A DNA stretch of 64,000 nt from Desulfovibrio sp. Its GTDB lineage: Bacteria > Desulfobacterota > Desulfovibrionia > Desulfovibrionales > Desulfovibrionaceae. Below the pieces are notes generated by a model. That model made no database searches. It was not told the origin of the DNA and was given only the letters and a program-made list of their open reading frames with translations. The stretch spans positions 120,273 through 184,272 of the forward strand of contig JALHJW010000009.1 of assembly GCA_022839785.1 (NCBI GenBank), written 5' to 3'. The stretch's first letter is position 1, and each line of letters begins with the position of its first letter. Both the position numbers and the translations under genes were made by a program. This document shows, in pieces, positions 10,399-20,456 of this stretch.

Positions 10399-10473
10399 GG
10401 GACCCCGGCCCCTGCGTTCCCCGTCCGGCCGCCGCAGGCGTCGCCGGTCTTCCCGCGTTTTCCCGCTGTTCGC

Positions 10474-11496
10474 TCAGCCCCGCAGCACGGCCGCCAGCGC
10501 CTCCGCCGCGTCCAGGGCGGTGATGCCGGTCAGGCAGGCGAGGCCTTTCCCGCAGGCCGAGCCGCCATGCACGTCGCAGGGGCGGCAGCGCTCCGGGCGT
10601 TCGAGCACGAGGTCGCGCGGCCCGGCGGGGTAGAAGCCCCAGTGGCGGGTGGTGGGGCCGAAGAGGGCGACGACGGGCGTGCCCACCCCGGCGGCCAGGT
10701 GCATGGGGCCGGAGTCGCCGGTGAGGCAGGCGTCGCAGGCCTGCAGCAGGGCCAGGGTGGCGCGCAGGGAGGAGGCGTTGGTCAGGTCGCGTTCCCCGGC
10801 GCGCTCCTTGAGGAAGGGGCGGCGGTTCACGCCGATGACGACGTAGTCCGTGTCCGCCGCCTCCAGCAGGCTGACGAGTTCGTGCCAGCGCGCCTCGGGC
10901 CAGGCCTTGTTGGGGTGGGTGGCGTAGGGGTGCAGGGCGACCAGGGGGCGGTCCGGGCGGCGCAGCTCCGCGTTGTCCAGAAATGCGGCGGCCTGGGCGC
11001 GCTCCTCGGGGCTCACGTCGAGGACCGGGAGGAGGTCGGAGGCCGGGGGAGGGGTCGTGTCCAGGGCCAGGGCGTAGCGCTGCGGCACGTTGCAGGCGAG
11101 CAGGCGCGACGCGGCGAAGCGCAGGCCCGTGAGCCGGTAGAGGCGGCGCAGGAAGGAGAGCTTGGGATATTTGCTGTAGGGGCCTTTCCAGAGCGAGGCC
11201 AGGAGCAGGCTGCGGCCCACGCCGTGCAGGTCGACGAGCGGCAGATGGCCGTACTCGCGCGCCAGGGCGTTGGCCGTGGCGAACCAGCCGGACTGCAGCT
11301 TCTCCTCGGCGACGCCGAGGACCTCGGTCACGGCCGGGTGGCGGTCGAAGAGCGGGGCGAAGCGCTCGCGCGTGAGCACGGCGAAGCGCAGCTTGCGCGT
11401 GCGGCCCCAGTGGGCCAGCACGCCCGTGGTCAGGGCCACGTCGCCCAGCGCGCCCAGGCGCACGGCCACGGCGTCGAAGCGGTCCGGGCGGTTCAC
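10474..11496 (-). CDS. Family 9 glycosyltransferase (ADP-heptose:LPS heptosyltransferase-like)
   Basis: A 340-aa GT-B enzyme of the heptosyltransferase family, expected to add a heptose (or related sugar) to the LPS inner core at the cytoplasmic membrane. The N-terminus reads AVRLGALGDVALTTGVLAHW and the nucleotide-sugar site contains LTGDSGPMHLAAGVGTPVVALFGPT, both family hallmarks. The Cys-rich tail CRPCDVHGGSACGKGLACL is typical. The start is GTG at 11496, which overlaps the TGA of the preceding gene (GTGA) and has a GGGGAGG upstream, so the two glycosyltransferases are translationally coupled. Confidence 0.88.
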   Translation of the reverse strand: MNRPDRFDAVAVRLGALGDVALTTGVLAHWGRTRKLRFAVLTRERFAPLFDRHPAVTEVLGVAEEKLQSGWFATANALAREYGHLPLVDLHGVGRSLLLASLWKGPYSKYPKLSFLRRLYRLTGLRFAASRLLACNVPQRYALALDTTPPPASDLLPVLDVSPEERAQAAAFLDNAELRRPDRPLVALHPYATHPNKAWPEARWHELVSLLEAADTDYVVIGVNRRPFLKERAGERDLTNASSLRATLALLQACDACLTGDSGPMHLAAGVGTPVVALFGPTTRHWGFYPAGPRDLVLERPERCRPCDVHGGSACGKGLACLTGITALDAAEALAAVLRG

Positions 11497-12581
11497 GCGG
11501 CCTCCCCGGGAACGTTCCCCCGGCCCGCGGCGAGCAGCTCCGAGGCGGCGGCCCAGGCGGCCTCGGGAGAGATGTCCGTCATGCAGCGGTGGTGCCCCTC
11601 CGGGCACTCCCTGGGGCCGTGCAGACCGCAGGGGCGGCAGGGCAGGGCGGTCTGCAGGACGCGGCTGTGCGCCCCGCGCGGGAAGAAGCCCAGGCGCTGC
11701 GTCGTGGGGCCGAAGAGGGCCAGGGTGGGCGTGCCCTGGGCCCAGGAGAGGTGCATGGGGCCGGAGTCGCCGGTGACGTAGAGGTCGAGGCGGCCGAGGG
11801 TCGCGGCCAGCACGGGCAGGGAGAGCCTGCCCGAGAGGTCGAGGAGGCGGGCGGAATCCCTGCCCGCCATGCCCTGGCGGACCTGGGCGGCGGCGGCCTC
11901 CTCGCCGGGTCCGGAGAAGAGGACCGTGGAGGCTCCGGCCGCCAGGGCCAGGTCCGCGAGGCGGGAGAAATGGGCCGCTGGCCAGCGCTTGGTGGGCCAG
12001 ACCGAGCCTGGATGCAGGCCGACCACCGGTCCGGGCAGGCCCCGCAGCAGCGTCCCGGCCTCGGCCAGGGCGTCGCTTGGCAGGGTCAGGCGCGGCCAGG
12101 GATCGCGCCCGGCGATGCCCAGGACGCGGGCCAGCTCCAGCAGGCGCTCGATCTCGTCCAGTTCGTCGAAGCGGCGCGGCGTGGTCAGGGTGTAGGCCAG
12201 GCGGTTGTAGGGCGGCGCGTCGTAGCCCAGGCGCACGGGGATGCGCGAGGCGAAGGCGACCAGGGCGGAGCGCAGGCTCGTGTGCGCCGAGACGAGCAGG
12301 TCGCAGCCCCTGGCTGCGAGTCCCCGGCCGAGCCGCCACGCGCCGGGAAGCCCGGCGTCGCGGCCGCGCTTGTACACGCCCGTGACCGAGGCGAATTCGG
12401 GCTGGGCCGCGAACAGCGTCTCCAGGCCGCCGCGCACGTAAAAATGGATCTCGGCCGCGGGCCAGGCGCGCGCCAGGGCGCGGGCCAGGGGCAGGGTGAG
12501 CGCGGCGTCGCCGAGGAAGGCCGTCTGCCACAGGGCGATGCGCGAGAAGGGGCCGGAGGGCGTTGTCGGGGCGTCGTTCAT
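11493..12581 (-). CDS. Family 9 glycosyltransferase (LPS heptosyltransferase II-like)
   Basis: A second GT9 enzyme of 362 aa, with the heptosyltransferase pattern IALWQTAFLGDAALTLPLARAL at the N-terminus, VGLHPGSVWPTKRWP in the middle, and YVTGDSGPMHLSWAQGTPTLALFGPT in the donor site. It ends with a CRPCGLHG/CPEGHHRCM cysteine-histidine cluster as in LPS heptosyltransferases. ATG at 12581 is preferred over an in-frame TTG 11 codons earlier. It precedes and overlaps the other GT9 gene by 4 bases. Together they probably act successively on the LPS core; acceptor and sugar are not deducible. Confidence 0.87.
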   Translation of the reverse strand: MNDAPTTPSGPFSRIALWQTAFLGDAALTLPLARALARAWPAAEIHFYVRGGLETLFAAQPEFASVTGVYKRGRDAGLPGAWRLGRGLAARGCDLLVSAHTSLRSALVAFASRIPVRLGYDAPPYNRLAYTLTTPRRFDELDEIERLLELARVLGIAGRDPWPRLTLPSDALAEAGTLLRGLPGPVVGLHPGSVWPTKRWPAAHFSRLADLALAAGASTVLFSGPGEEAAAAQVRQGMAGRDSARLLDLSGRLSLPVLAATLGRLDLYVTGDSGPMHLSWAQGTPTLALFGPTTQRLGFFPRGAHSRVLQTALPCRPCGLHGPRECPEGHHRCMTDISPEAAWAAASELLAAGRGNVPGEAA

Positions 12582-12705
12582 GGGTGGGGCCGGTATGCGC
12601 CAGATGCCGGGCAAAGGTCAAGACGGCCGGACGGCGGGACCGGGAGGGGCGTTCCCGCGCCGGTAGTTGTTGCGCGCTCCCCGGGCATCTGCTAGAGCCT
12701 CATTC

Positions 12706-12742
12706 GGACCGGGAGGCGCGGGAGTCGTCCCGCGCCGGGTCC
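12706..12742 (+). promoter_or_regulatory. Strong leader hairpin just before the CNNM-type gene
   Basis: GGACC (12706-12710) and GGCGCGGGA (12715-12723) pair with TCCCGCGCC (12728-12736) and GGTCC (12738-12742) around a 4-base loop: 14 pairs interrupted by a small internal loop. The structure ends 7 bases before the ATG at 12750 and includes the only Shine-Dalgarno-like string (GGGAGG, 12711-12716). It has no T-run, so translational control fits better than termination. Confidence 0.45.
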
Positions 12743-12749
12743 ACATACG

Positions 12750-13787
12750 ATGCTTGTACTCATCTGCGCCGTCTCCCTGGCCATCCTCGTCTCCTTCTTC
12801 TGTTCGCTCAGCGAGGCCGCGCTCTATTCCGTCTCCTGGAGCCGCATCGAGAACCTGCGCCGCGAAGGGCGTCGTTCGGGCGAGATCCTCTACGCGTTGC
12901 GCCAGGACGTGGAACGGCCCATCTCGGCCATCCTCACCCTGAACACCGTGGCCAACACGGCGGGCGCGTCCGTGGCGGGCGCGGCCGCGGGCGACGTCCT
13001 GGGCGGCGAGAACCTGGCCCTGTTCGCCGTGGTCTTCACCGTCCTCATCCTCATCTTCGGGGAGATCATCCCCAAGACCGTCGGCGTGCTCTACGCCAAG
13101 CAGGTGGGCCCTCTGCTGGCCCGGCCCATCCACTGGCTGGTGCGGGCGCTCGCGCCCACCACCTGGCTGCTGGGTTTCGTGGTCGGCCTGCTCAAGAGCA
13201 AGCACAGGGGGCCGCACACCACGGAAGAGGACATCAAGGCCATCGTCAGCCTGACGCGCAAGGCCGGGCTGCTTCAGCCCTACGAGGAATTGTCCATCAG
13301 GAACATCCTCTCCCTGGACCAGAAGCGGGTGGAGCAGATCATGACCCCGCGCACCGTGGTCTTCACCCTGCAGGCGCAGCTGACCGTGGCCGAGGCCATG
13401 CCCGGGGGGAAGATCTGGCCGCACAGCCGGGTGCCCGTCTGGGAGGAGGACGCCGAGGACATCGTGGGCGTGGTCTACCGCCGCGACGTGCTCGGCGCCC
13501 TGGCCGGGGACCGGCACGGGACCCGGTTGAGCGCGATCATGAAGCCCGCGGAGTTCGTGCTTGAGTCCTTGACCCTGGACCGGGCGCTTATTAAATTCCT
13601 CGAATCCCGCATCCACATGTTCGTCGTGCTCGACGAGTACGGAGGGTTTTCCGGGGTGATTACGCTCGAGGACGTCCTTGAGGAGATCCTGGGCAAGGAA
13701 ATCGTGGACGAGACGGACCAGGTCGCGGACATGCGCGAGCTGGCCCGGCAGCGCCGCAGGAGCGCGGCGGAGCGGCGAGGCGGCTAG
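12750..13787 (+). CDS. CNNM/DUF21 membrane protein with CBS pair (CorC/hemolysin-like)
   Basis: A 345-aa integral membrane protein. Residues 1-165 carry the DUF21 (CNNM) transmembrane domain, starting at the very N-terminus with CSLSEAALYSVSWSRIENL and containing IFGEIIPKTVGVLYAKQVG. Residues about 205-325 form two CBS repeats, with QIMTPRTVVFTL and MFVVLDEYGGFSGVITLEDVLEEILG. The C-terminal CorC_HlyC domain of longer relatives is missing; the protein ends soon after the CBS pair. Relatives are implicated in magnesium/cobalt export or resistance; substrate is not deducible here. It lies 24 bases before ccmE and may be co-transcribed with the ccm genes. Confidence 0.87.
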   Translation: MLVLICAVSLAILVSFFCSLSEAALYSVSWSRIENLRREGRRSGEILYALRQDVERPISAILTLNTVANTAGASVAGAAAGDVLGGENLALFAVVFTVLILIFGEIIPKTVGVLYAKQVGPLLARPIHWLVRALAPTTWLLGFVVGLLKSKHRGPHTTEEDIKAIVSLTRKAGLLQPYEELSIRNILSLDQKRVEQIMTPRTVVFTLQAQLTVAEAMPGGKIWPHSRVPVWEEDAEDIVGVVYRRDVLGALAGDRHGTRLSAIMKPAEFVLESLTLDRALIKFLESRIHMFVVLDEYGGFSGVITLEDVLEEILGKEIVDETDQVADMRELARQRRRSAAERRGG

Positions 13788-13811
13788 GCCGCCCTGCAAA
13801 GCAGAGGGACC

Positions 13812-14255
13812 ATGGCGAAGAAATCCGGTAAGTCCATCTATCTCGCGGCGGCCGTTCTCTTCCTGGGAGGCTTCGGCTGGCTGCTGTTCTCCGGCCTGTC
13901 CTCGGACAGCGTCTATTTCGTCAACGTCTCCGAGGCGCTGGCCGTGGAGGCCAAGGGCGGCCTCGGCCAGGCCCGGCTCTTCGGCCAGGTGCTGGACGAC
14001 GACCTGCGCTCCAAGGAAGGCGGCCTGGGGGCGGTCTTCACCCTGGCGGACAAGGACGACGCGGGGCACACCATGCGCGTGGACTACACCGGCGCGGTGC
14101 CCGACACCTTCAAGCCCGGCGTGGAGGTCATCGTCGAGGGCCGCATGGTCCAGGGCGCGTCCCCGGCCGTGTTCAAGGCCACCACGCTGATGACCAAGTG
14201 CCCGAGCAAGTACGAGAAGATTCGCGAGGACGAAAAGGCGGCCAGGAAGGGCTAG
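13812..14255 (+). CDS. ccmE: Cytochrome c maturation protein CcmE, CXXXY variant
   Basis: Periplasmic heme chaperone of cytochrome c maturation System I. It is 147 aa with an N-terminal membrane anchor (residues 9-29) and the OB-fold signature GQVLDDDLRS and VDYTGAVPDTFKPGVEVIVEGRM. In canonical CcmE the heme-attaching residue is a His in an HxxxY motif; here the position is Cys130, in C-P-S-K-Y134. This cysteine form is known from sulfate-reducing bacteria and some archaea, whose Ccm systems also lack CcmG and CcmH, and neither gene is present in this operon. It is followed by ccmF, ccmA, ccmB and ccmC. Confidence 0.93.
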   Translation: MAKKSGKSIYLAAAVLFLGGFGWLLFSGLSSDSVYFVNVSEALAVEAKGGLGQARLFGQVLDDDLRSKEGGLGAVFTLADKDDAGHTMRVDYTGAVPDTFKPGVEVIVEGRMVQGASPAVFKATTLMTKCPSKYEKIREDEKAARKG

Positions 14256-14329
14256 CTCGTCCTGCCCCCGCCGTCCCTCGTCCGGCCGTCTCCATTCCGG
14301 GGCCCTGACCCCAACGCTAAGGAAGGATC

Positions 14330-16214
<1,885 letters not shown>

Positions 16215-16222
<8 letters not shown>

Positions 16223-16883
16223 GGCCGCCCCGCTCCTTGAGCTGGCGGGCGTGGCCAAGTTCTACGGCCCCAAGCTGGTCTTCAGGGACGTCTCGTTGCG
16301 CGTGCGGCCGGGCGAGGTCTGGATCGTGGCCGGGGAGAACGGCGCGGGTAAGTCCACGCTGCTGCGCATCATGGCCGGTCTGGCCAGGGCCGACGCGGGG
16401 CTCGTGACGCACGGCGTGGAGCCGGGCGGCATCGGCCTCCTGGGCCACGAGACCTTTGTTTACCCGCACCTTTCCGCCCTGGACAACCTGCGCTTCTGGG
16501 CCGGACTGCACGGCCGCGCGGCCGACGACGCGGCGCTGCAGGCCGCGCTGGCCCGGGTGGGGCTCTCGGCCGCGGCGGGGGAGAAGGCCGGGCGCTTCTC
16601 GCGCGGCATGGCCCAGCGCCTTTCCCTGGCGCGGGTGCTGCTCCTGGCCCCGGCGCTGCTCCTGCTCGACGAGCCGGGCACGGGGCTGGACGCCCGATCG
16701 CGCGCCATGCTGGAGGCCGAGATCGCGGCCGCGCGGGAGCGCGGGGCAGGGCTGGTCTGGGTCAGCCACCACCTGACGCACGATCTTTCCCGCGCGGACA
16801 AGGTACTCTACCTCAAGGGCAGGCGCGCGGCCTACCAGGGCGACGCGGCCGGTTTCGCCCCCGGGGCGGAGGGGCTGTGCTGA
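16215..16883 (+). CDS. ccmA: Heme exporter ATP-binding protein CcmA
   Basis: ABC-transporter ATPase (222 aa) of the CcmABCD complex that releases holo-CcmE for heme delivery. Walker A is GENGAGKST, the signature region reads FSRGMAQRLSLARVLL (SRGMAQR in place of LSGGQ, as in CcmA), and Walker B is LLLLDEPGTGLD. It overlaps ccmF by 8 bases and ccmB by 7 bases, indicating coupled translation. It acts at the inner face of the cytoplasmic membrane. Confidence 0.95.
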
Positions 16884-17554
16884 GGCCCGCCGCCGCCATC
16901 GCGGCCAAGGACCTGCGGCTCGTCTTCGCGGCCGGGCAGGGGCTGGTGCAGGCCGTGCTCCTGGGCCTGCTGCTCGTCTTCCTCTTCAGCCTCTCGCGCG
17001 CCCCGGGCGATGCCACGCCCCCCCAGGCCGCGGCCACCATCTTCTGGCTGGCCACGTCCTTCGGGCTGATCCTCATCTGCAACACGCTCTACGGCTTCGA
17101 GGACGAGGCCGGGGCGCGCCAGGGGCTGTTGCTCTCGCCCGCGCCCGCGCAGGCGGTGTGGGCGGGCAAGGCCGCGGCCTGCCTGATCCTGCTGCTCCTT
17201 CTGCAGCTCGTCTTCGCCCCGGCCGTGGCCGTCTTTCTCGGCCAGGGCCTGGAGCGGGGGGGGCTGTTCGCCCTGGGCGGCGTGCTCGCCGTGGACTGGG
17301 GACTGGCCGCGCTGGGCGCGCTCCTGGGCGCGCTGGCGCACGGCCAGGCGGCCAAGGAGTCGCTGCTCTCGGTGATTCTGTTCCCGCTGCTGGTCCCGGC
17401 GCTGCTGGCCGGGGTCAAGGTCCTGTCCCACGCCCTGGGCGCGCCGGACGCGGAGGACCCGGGCCGTTGGCTGCTGCTGGCCCTGGCCTTCGACGCCCTC
17501 TTCACGGCCGGGGCCCTGGTGTTGTATCCCTTCGTCTTCAGCGGGGAGGAGTAG
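16877..17554 (+). CDS. ccmB: Heme exporter membrane protein CcmB
   Basis: Membrane partner of CcmA, 225 aa with about six predicted helices. The N-terminal AAKDLRLVFAAGQGL and the FGLILICNTLYGFEDEAGARQGLLLSP segment match the CcmB family. The start is a GTG at 16877 inside the end of ccmA. The stop is followed immediately by the ccmC start, one base later. No signal peptide beyond the first helix. Confidence 0.94.
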   Translation: MLRPAAAIAAKDLRLVFAAGQGLVQAVLLGLLLVFLFSLSRAPGDATPPQAAATIFWLATSFGLILICNTLYGFEDEAGARQGLLLSPAPAQAVWAGKAAACLILLLLLQLVFAPAVAVFLGQGLERGGLFALGGVLAVDWGLAALGALLGALAHGQAAKESLLSVILFPLLVPALLAGVKVLSHALGAPDAEDPGRWLLLALAFDALFTAGALVLYPFVFSGEE

Positions 17555-17555
17555 C

Positions 17556-18221
17556 GTGCGCATTCTCGCCATTCTCGCGGCCCTGACGCTCTGCGCCGCC
17601 CAGTATATGGTCTGGGTCTACGCCCCGGCGGAGCAGACCATGGGCGCGGTGCAGAAGATCTTCTACTACCACCTGCCCATGTCCTGGTGGGCCATGATCT
17701 CCTTCACCTGCGTCTTTATCGGCTCCATCGCCTATCTGCGCACCGGCGCGGCGCGCTGGGACCGCTTCGCCGGGGCCGCCGCCGAGTTGGGCGTGCTCTT
17801 CGCCGCGCTCTCCCTGGCCACGGGCATGCTCTGGGGCCGCGCGGCCTGGAACGTGTGGTGGACCTGGGACCCGCGCCTGACCACCTCCCTGGTGATGTGG
17901 TTCGTCTACGCCGCCTACCTGGCGCTGCGCGGCGCGCCCCTGGGCGAGGCCCGGCGGGCCAGGGCCTGCGCGGTCCTGGGCGTGGTCGCCTTTCTCGACG
18001 TGCCCCTGGTCTTTTATTCGGCCAGGCTCTGGCGCTCCATCCATCCCGCGGTCATCGGGGCCAAGGGCGGGGGCATGGAGCCGGAGATGTGGCATGCCAT
18101 GTTCGTCTGCATCGCGGGCTTCGGCCTGCTCTGGCTGGCGCTGCTCCTGGCCCGCGTGCGGCTCCTGGCCGCGTCCGCCGAGCTTGAGGCGCGGGCCGCT
18201 TACGGGGCCGAGGGCCTGTGA
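17556..18221 (+). CDS. ccmC: Heme handling membrane protein CcmC
   Basis: Polytopic membrane protein (221 aa) that loads heme onto CcmE. It has six predicted helices and the WWD-type tryptophan-rich motif GRAAWNVWWTWDPRLTTSLVMWF, plus IFYYHLPMSWWAM and WRSIHP, which supply the conserved heme-ligand histidines. The start codon is GTG at 17556, one base after the ccmB stop. A small CcmD-like gene follows 30 bases downstream. Confidence 0.96.
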   Translation: MRILAILAALTLCAAQYMVWVYAPAEQTMGAVQKIFYYHLPMSWWAMISFTCVFIGSIAYLRTGAARWDRFAGAAAELGVLFAALSLATGMLWGRAAWNVWWTWDPRLTTSLVMWFVYAAYLALRGAPLGEARRARACAVLGVVAFLDVPLVFYSARLWRSIHPAVIGAKGGGMEPEMWHAMFVCIAGFGLLWLALLLARVRLLAASAELEARAAYGAEGL

Positions 18222-18251
18222 TGTCGTTTGTTACGCACGAGGTGGGATGAT

Positions 18252-18401
18252 ATGAGCACGGAACAGTACCTGATCTTCGCCAACGCCGCGGTCTGGCTGG
18301 GCCTCGGCGGCTACGTGGCCTTCCTGGCCTCCCGCCTGTCCGGGTTGGAAGGCCGTCTGAAACAGCTCGCCGCCCTGCGCGGCGACGGGGAGGAGGGCTA
18401 G
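18252..18401 (+). CDS. CcmD-like small membrane protein
   Basis: A 49-residue product with one hydrophobic helix (about residues 6-27, YLIFANAAVWLGLGGYVAFL), then SRLSGLEGRLKQLAALRG and an acidic end. Size, single helix, basic/amphipathic tail and position directly after ccmC match CcmD, which stabilises the CcmABC-CcmE complex. CcmD sequences are poorly conserved, so the call leans on position. The stop is immediately followed by the ATG of the next gene. Confidence 0.72.
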   Translation: MSTEQYLIFANAAVWLGLGGYVAFLASRLSGLEGRLKQLAALRGDGEEG

Positions 18402-19016
18402 ATGTCCGCCGCCGCCCGTCTCTCGATCCTGTCGCGCGGCCTGGTGCTCCTGCTCGGCGTGGGCGTCCTGGCCATGTTCCTCACCTCGGTCTTCTACCGC
18501 CTGGAGCATCCCTCGCGCCAGATGGCCATGCAGCAGCGGCCCGAAGCGGGCGGCGGCCCGGCCTCGGGCATGGCCGGGGGCATGGGCGGCGAGGACATGG
18601 AGGCCATGCGCCGCCTGATGCAGCAGATGTCCGAGAACCCGGGCGACATCGGCGTGCAGATGGAGCTGGCCAGGCGTTTCGGGGCCATGGGCGCCTGGGA
18701 GCGCTCGCTGATGTTCGCCCAGAACGCCGTCAACCTGCAGCCCGGGAACCCCGAGGCCGTGAATCTCTTCGGTCTGGCGCTGTTCCGCCTGGACCGCCAC
18801 AAGGAGGCCGAGGGCGCGTACCAGCAGCTCGCCGCCCTGGACCCGAAAAGCGTCATGGCGCAGTACAACCTCGGCGTGCTCTACAAACACTTCCTGAATG
18901 ATCCGAAAAAAGCCGAGGCCCATTTCAAGGCCGCCCTGGCCCTCGCGCCCACGGATGTTCGGGTTCAGGAAATGATACGGGCCGAACTCGGCGAGGCCAA
19001 GGAGCACGGGCAGTAG
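18402..19016 (+). CDS. Membrane-anchored TPR protein in the ccm operon (CcmI-like)
   Basis: A 204-aa protein with an N-terminal transmembrane anchor (about residues 9-30), a Gly/Met-rich linker (MAGGMGGEDMEAMRRLMQQM) and at least three TPR repeats from about residue 75 (for example NPEAVNLFGLALFRLDRHKEAEGAYQQL). It starts at the base after the CcmD-like stop, so it belongs to the ccm operon. By analogy with CcmI/NrfG it probably holds apocytochrome c for heme attachment; with ccmG/H missing nearby it may be the only apocytochrome chaperone encoded here. That role is inference. Confidence 0.8.
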   Translation: MSAAARLSILSRGLVLLLGVGVLAMFLTSVFYRLEHPSRQMAMQQRPEAGGGPASGMAGGMGGEDMEAMRRLMQQMSENPGDIGVQMELARRFGAMGAWERSLMFAQNAVNLQPGNPEAVNLFGLALFRLDRHKEAEGAYQQLAALDPKSVMAQYNLGVLYKHFLNDPKKAEAHFKAALALAPTDVRVQEMIRAELGEAKEHGQ

Positions 19017-19062
19017 GCCGGACGGCGAAGATCGTTCGGCAGCGGGAAAGTGTTCCGGGCGT

Positions 19063-19092
19063 TTGACAAAAAATGCCCGTTCGTGGCAGAAA
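19063..19092 (+). promoter_or_regulatory. Possible sigma-70 promoter upstream of livJ
   Basis: A perfect TTGACA (-35 like) lies at 19063-19068 in the 207-bp gap between the ccm operon and livJ, followed by an A+T-rich run (19088-19100). No good -10 hexamer sits at the ideal 16-18 base spacing, so the exact promoter is uncertain. Position supports separate transcription of the liv genes. Confidence 0.3.
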
Positions 19093-19223
19093 ATATTGTT
19101 TCCGTCACAATTCGGGAACGTACCTCGGCTCAGACGCGCCGGTCGCTTTTCGGGCGGCGCGGCGCGTATGTCGTACGTGTCGGGAAAATTCTTACGGTTG
19201 CACAACTTTCACGGAGGAAGAGC

Positions 19224-20372
19224 ATGTCCAAGAGGCTCCTCACGACCCTGGTCGCGGTCCTCGCCATCGCCCTGTTCGCCGGTTCCGCCTTCGCGGATTC
19301 GGTGAAGATCGCCGTGGCCGCCCCCTTCACCGGCGCTGCCGCGCCCTACGGCGACAACGTCAAGGCCGGCGTCCAGATCAAGGTGGACGAGATCAACGCC
19401 GCCGGCGGCCTGGGCGGCAAGACGCTGGAAGTGGTCTGGATGGACGAGCAGTGCGATCCCAAGGAGGCCGCCACCGTGGCCCCGAAGATCGCCCAGGACA
19501 AGAGCATCCTGGCCGTCGTCGGCCACGTCTGCTCCTCCGCCCATCTGGCCGCGCTGCCCTTCTACGTGCGCGAGGGCGTGGCCGCCATCTCCGCCACCGC
19601 CACCAACCCCAGCATCTCGGAGAAGAACAAGGACCGCGCGGGCAAGGTCTGGTCCTTCCGCAACGTCTACCGTGACGACTTCCAGGGCATCTTCATGGCC
19701 CGCTACGCCAAGAACGTCCTGAACCTGCCCTCCGTGGCCGTGTTCTACGAGAACAACGACTACGGCATCGGCCTGAAGGACTCCTTCGTGGGCGAGGCCA
19801 AGAAGCTCGGTCTGAAGATCGCGGGCGAGGAGGCCTACATCAAGGGCGCCCAGGACTTCACCCCGCAGCTCACCAAGTTCAAGGCCACCGACGCCAAGGG
19901 CATCTTCCTCGCCGGCTACTACGGCGAGGGCGCGCTCATCGCCGCCCAGGCCAAGAAGCTGGGCATGGACGTCGTCAAGATGGGCGGCGACGGCCTGGAC
20001 AACGTCGACTACATCAAGCTGGGCGCGACCTCGGCCGAGAACACCTTCCTCGCCGTGCCCTTCCTTGAGGACGTCGCCTCCCCCGAGGCCAAGGCCTTCG
20101 TGGCCAAGTTCAAGGACACCTACAAGCGCGACGCCGACTACATGAGCGTCAACGCCTACGACGCCGCCGGCATGGTCGCCGAGGCCATCCTCAAGGGCGG
20201 CGCGGACCGCGCCAAGGTGCGCGACTACCTGGCCGGCTTCACCGCCGCCCGTCCCTACATGGGCATCGGCGGCAAGACCGTGTTCGACGCCAAGGGCGAC
20301 TGCGAGAAGCCCGCGTTCGTGAAGACGGTAAAGGACGGCAAGTTCGTCGCCGCGCCCAAGCAGATGAATTAG
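19224..20372 (+). CDS. livJ: Branched-chain amino acid ABC transporter, periplasmic binding protein (LivJ-type)
   Basis: Type I periplasmic binding protein of 382 aa. Signal peptide MSKRLLTTLVAVLAIALF with probable cleavage after SAFA (residue about 24). The mature part begins DSVKIAVAAPFTGAAAPYGDN and contains VVGHVCSSAH and the late YMSVNAYDAAGMVAEAI, as in LivJ/LivK. Start chosen from the GGAGG about 7 bases upstream and the clean signal peptide. Genes for the matching permeases and ATPases follow. The ligand may be Leu/Ile/Val or another amide or acid; specificity of this family cannot be read from sequence alone. Confidence 0.93.
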   Translation: MSKRLLTTLVAVLAIALFAGSAFADSVKIAVAAPFTGAAAPYGDNVKAGVQIKVDEINAAGGLGGKTLEVVWMDEQCDPKEAATVAPKIAQDKSILAVVGHVCSSAHLAALPFYVREGVAAISATATNPSISEKNKDRAGKVWSFRNVYRDDFQGIFMARYAKNVLNLPSVAVFYENNDYGIGLKDSFVGEAKKLGLKIAGEEAYIKGAQDFTPQLTKFKATDAKGIFLAGYYGEGALIAAQAKKLGMDVVKMGGDGLDNVDYIKLGATSAENTFLAVPFLEDVASPEAKAFVAKFKDTYKRDADYMSVNAYDAAGMVAEAILKGGADRAKVRDYLAGFTAARPYMGIGGKTVFDAKGDCEKPAFVKTVKDGKFVAAPKQMN

Positions 20373-20390
20373 CGGGCGGAGTGCGTCCGG

Positions 20391-20430
20391 AAAAGGAGCA
20401 GGCTGGAGGATTCCGGCCTGTTTCCTTTTT
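20391..20430 (+). terminator. Partial terminator between livJ and livH
   Basis: AAAAGGAGCAGGC (20391-20403) pairs, with a small bulge, with GCCTGTTTCCTTTT (20416-20429); the 3' arm ends in a five-T run. Its position 18 bases after the livJ stop and before livH suggests partial termination that gives more binding protein than permease, a common arrangement for such operons. Confidence 0.6.
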
Positions 20431-20456
20431 CGGGTCCCGTCCCGGGAGCGATCACA

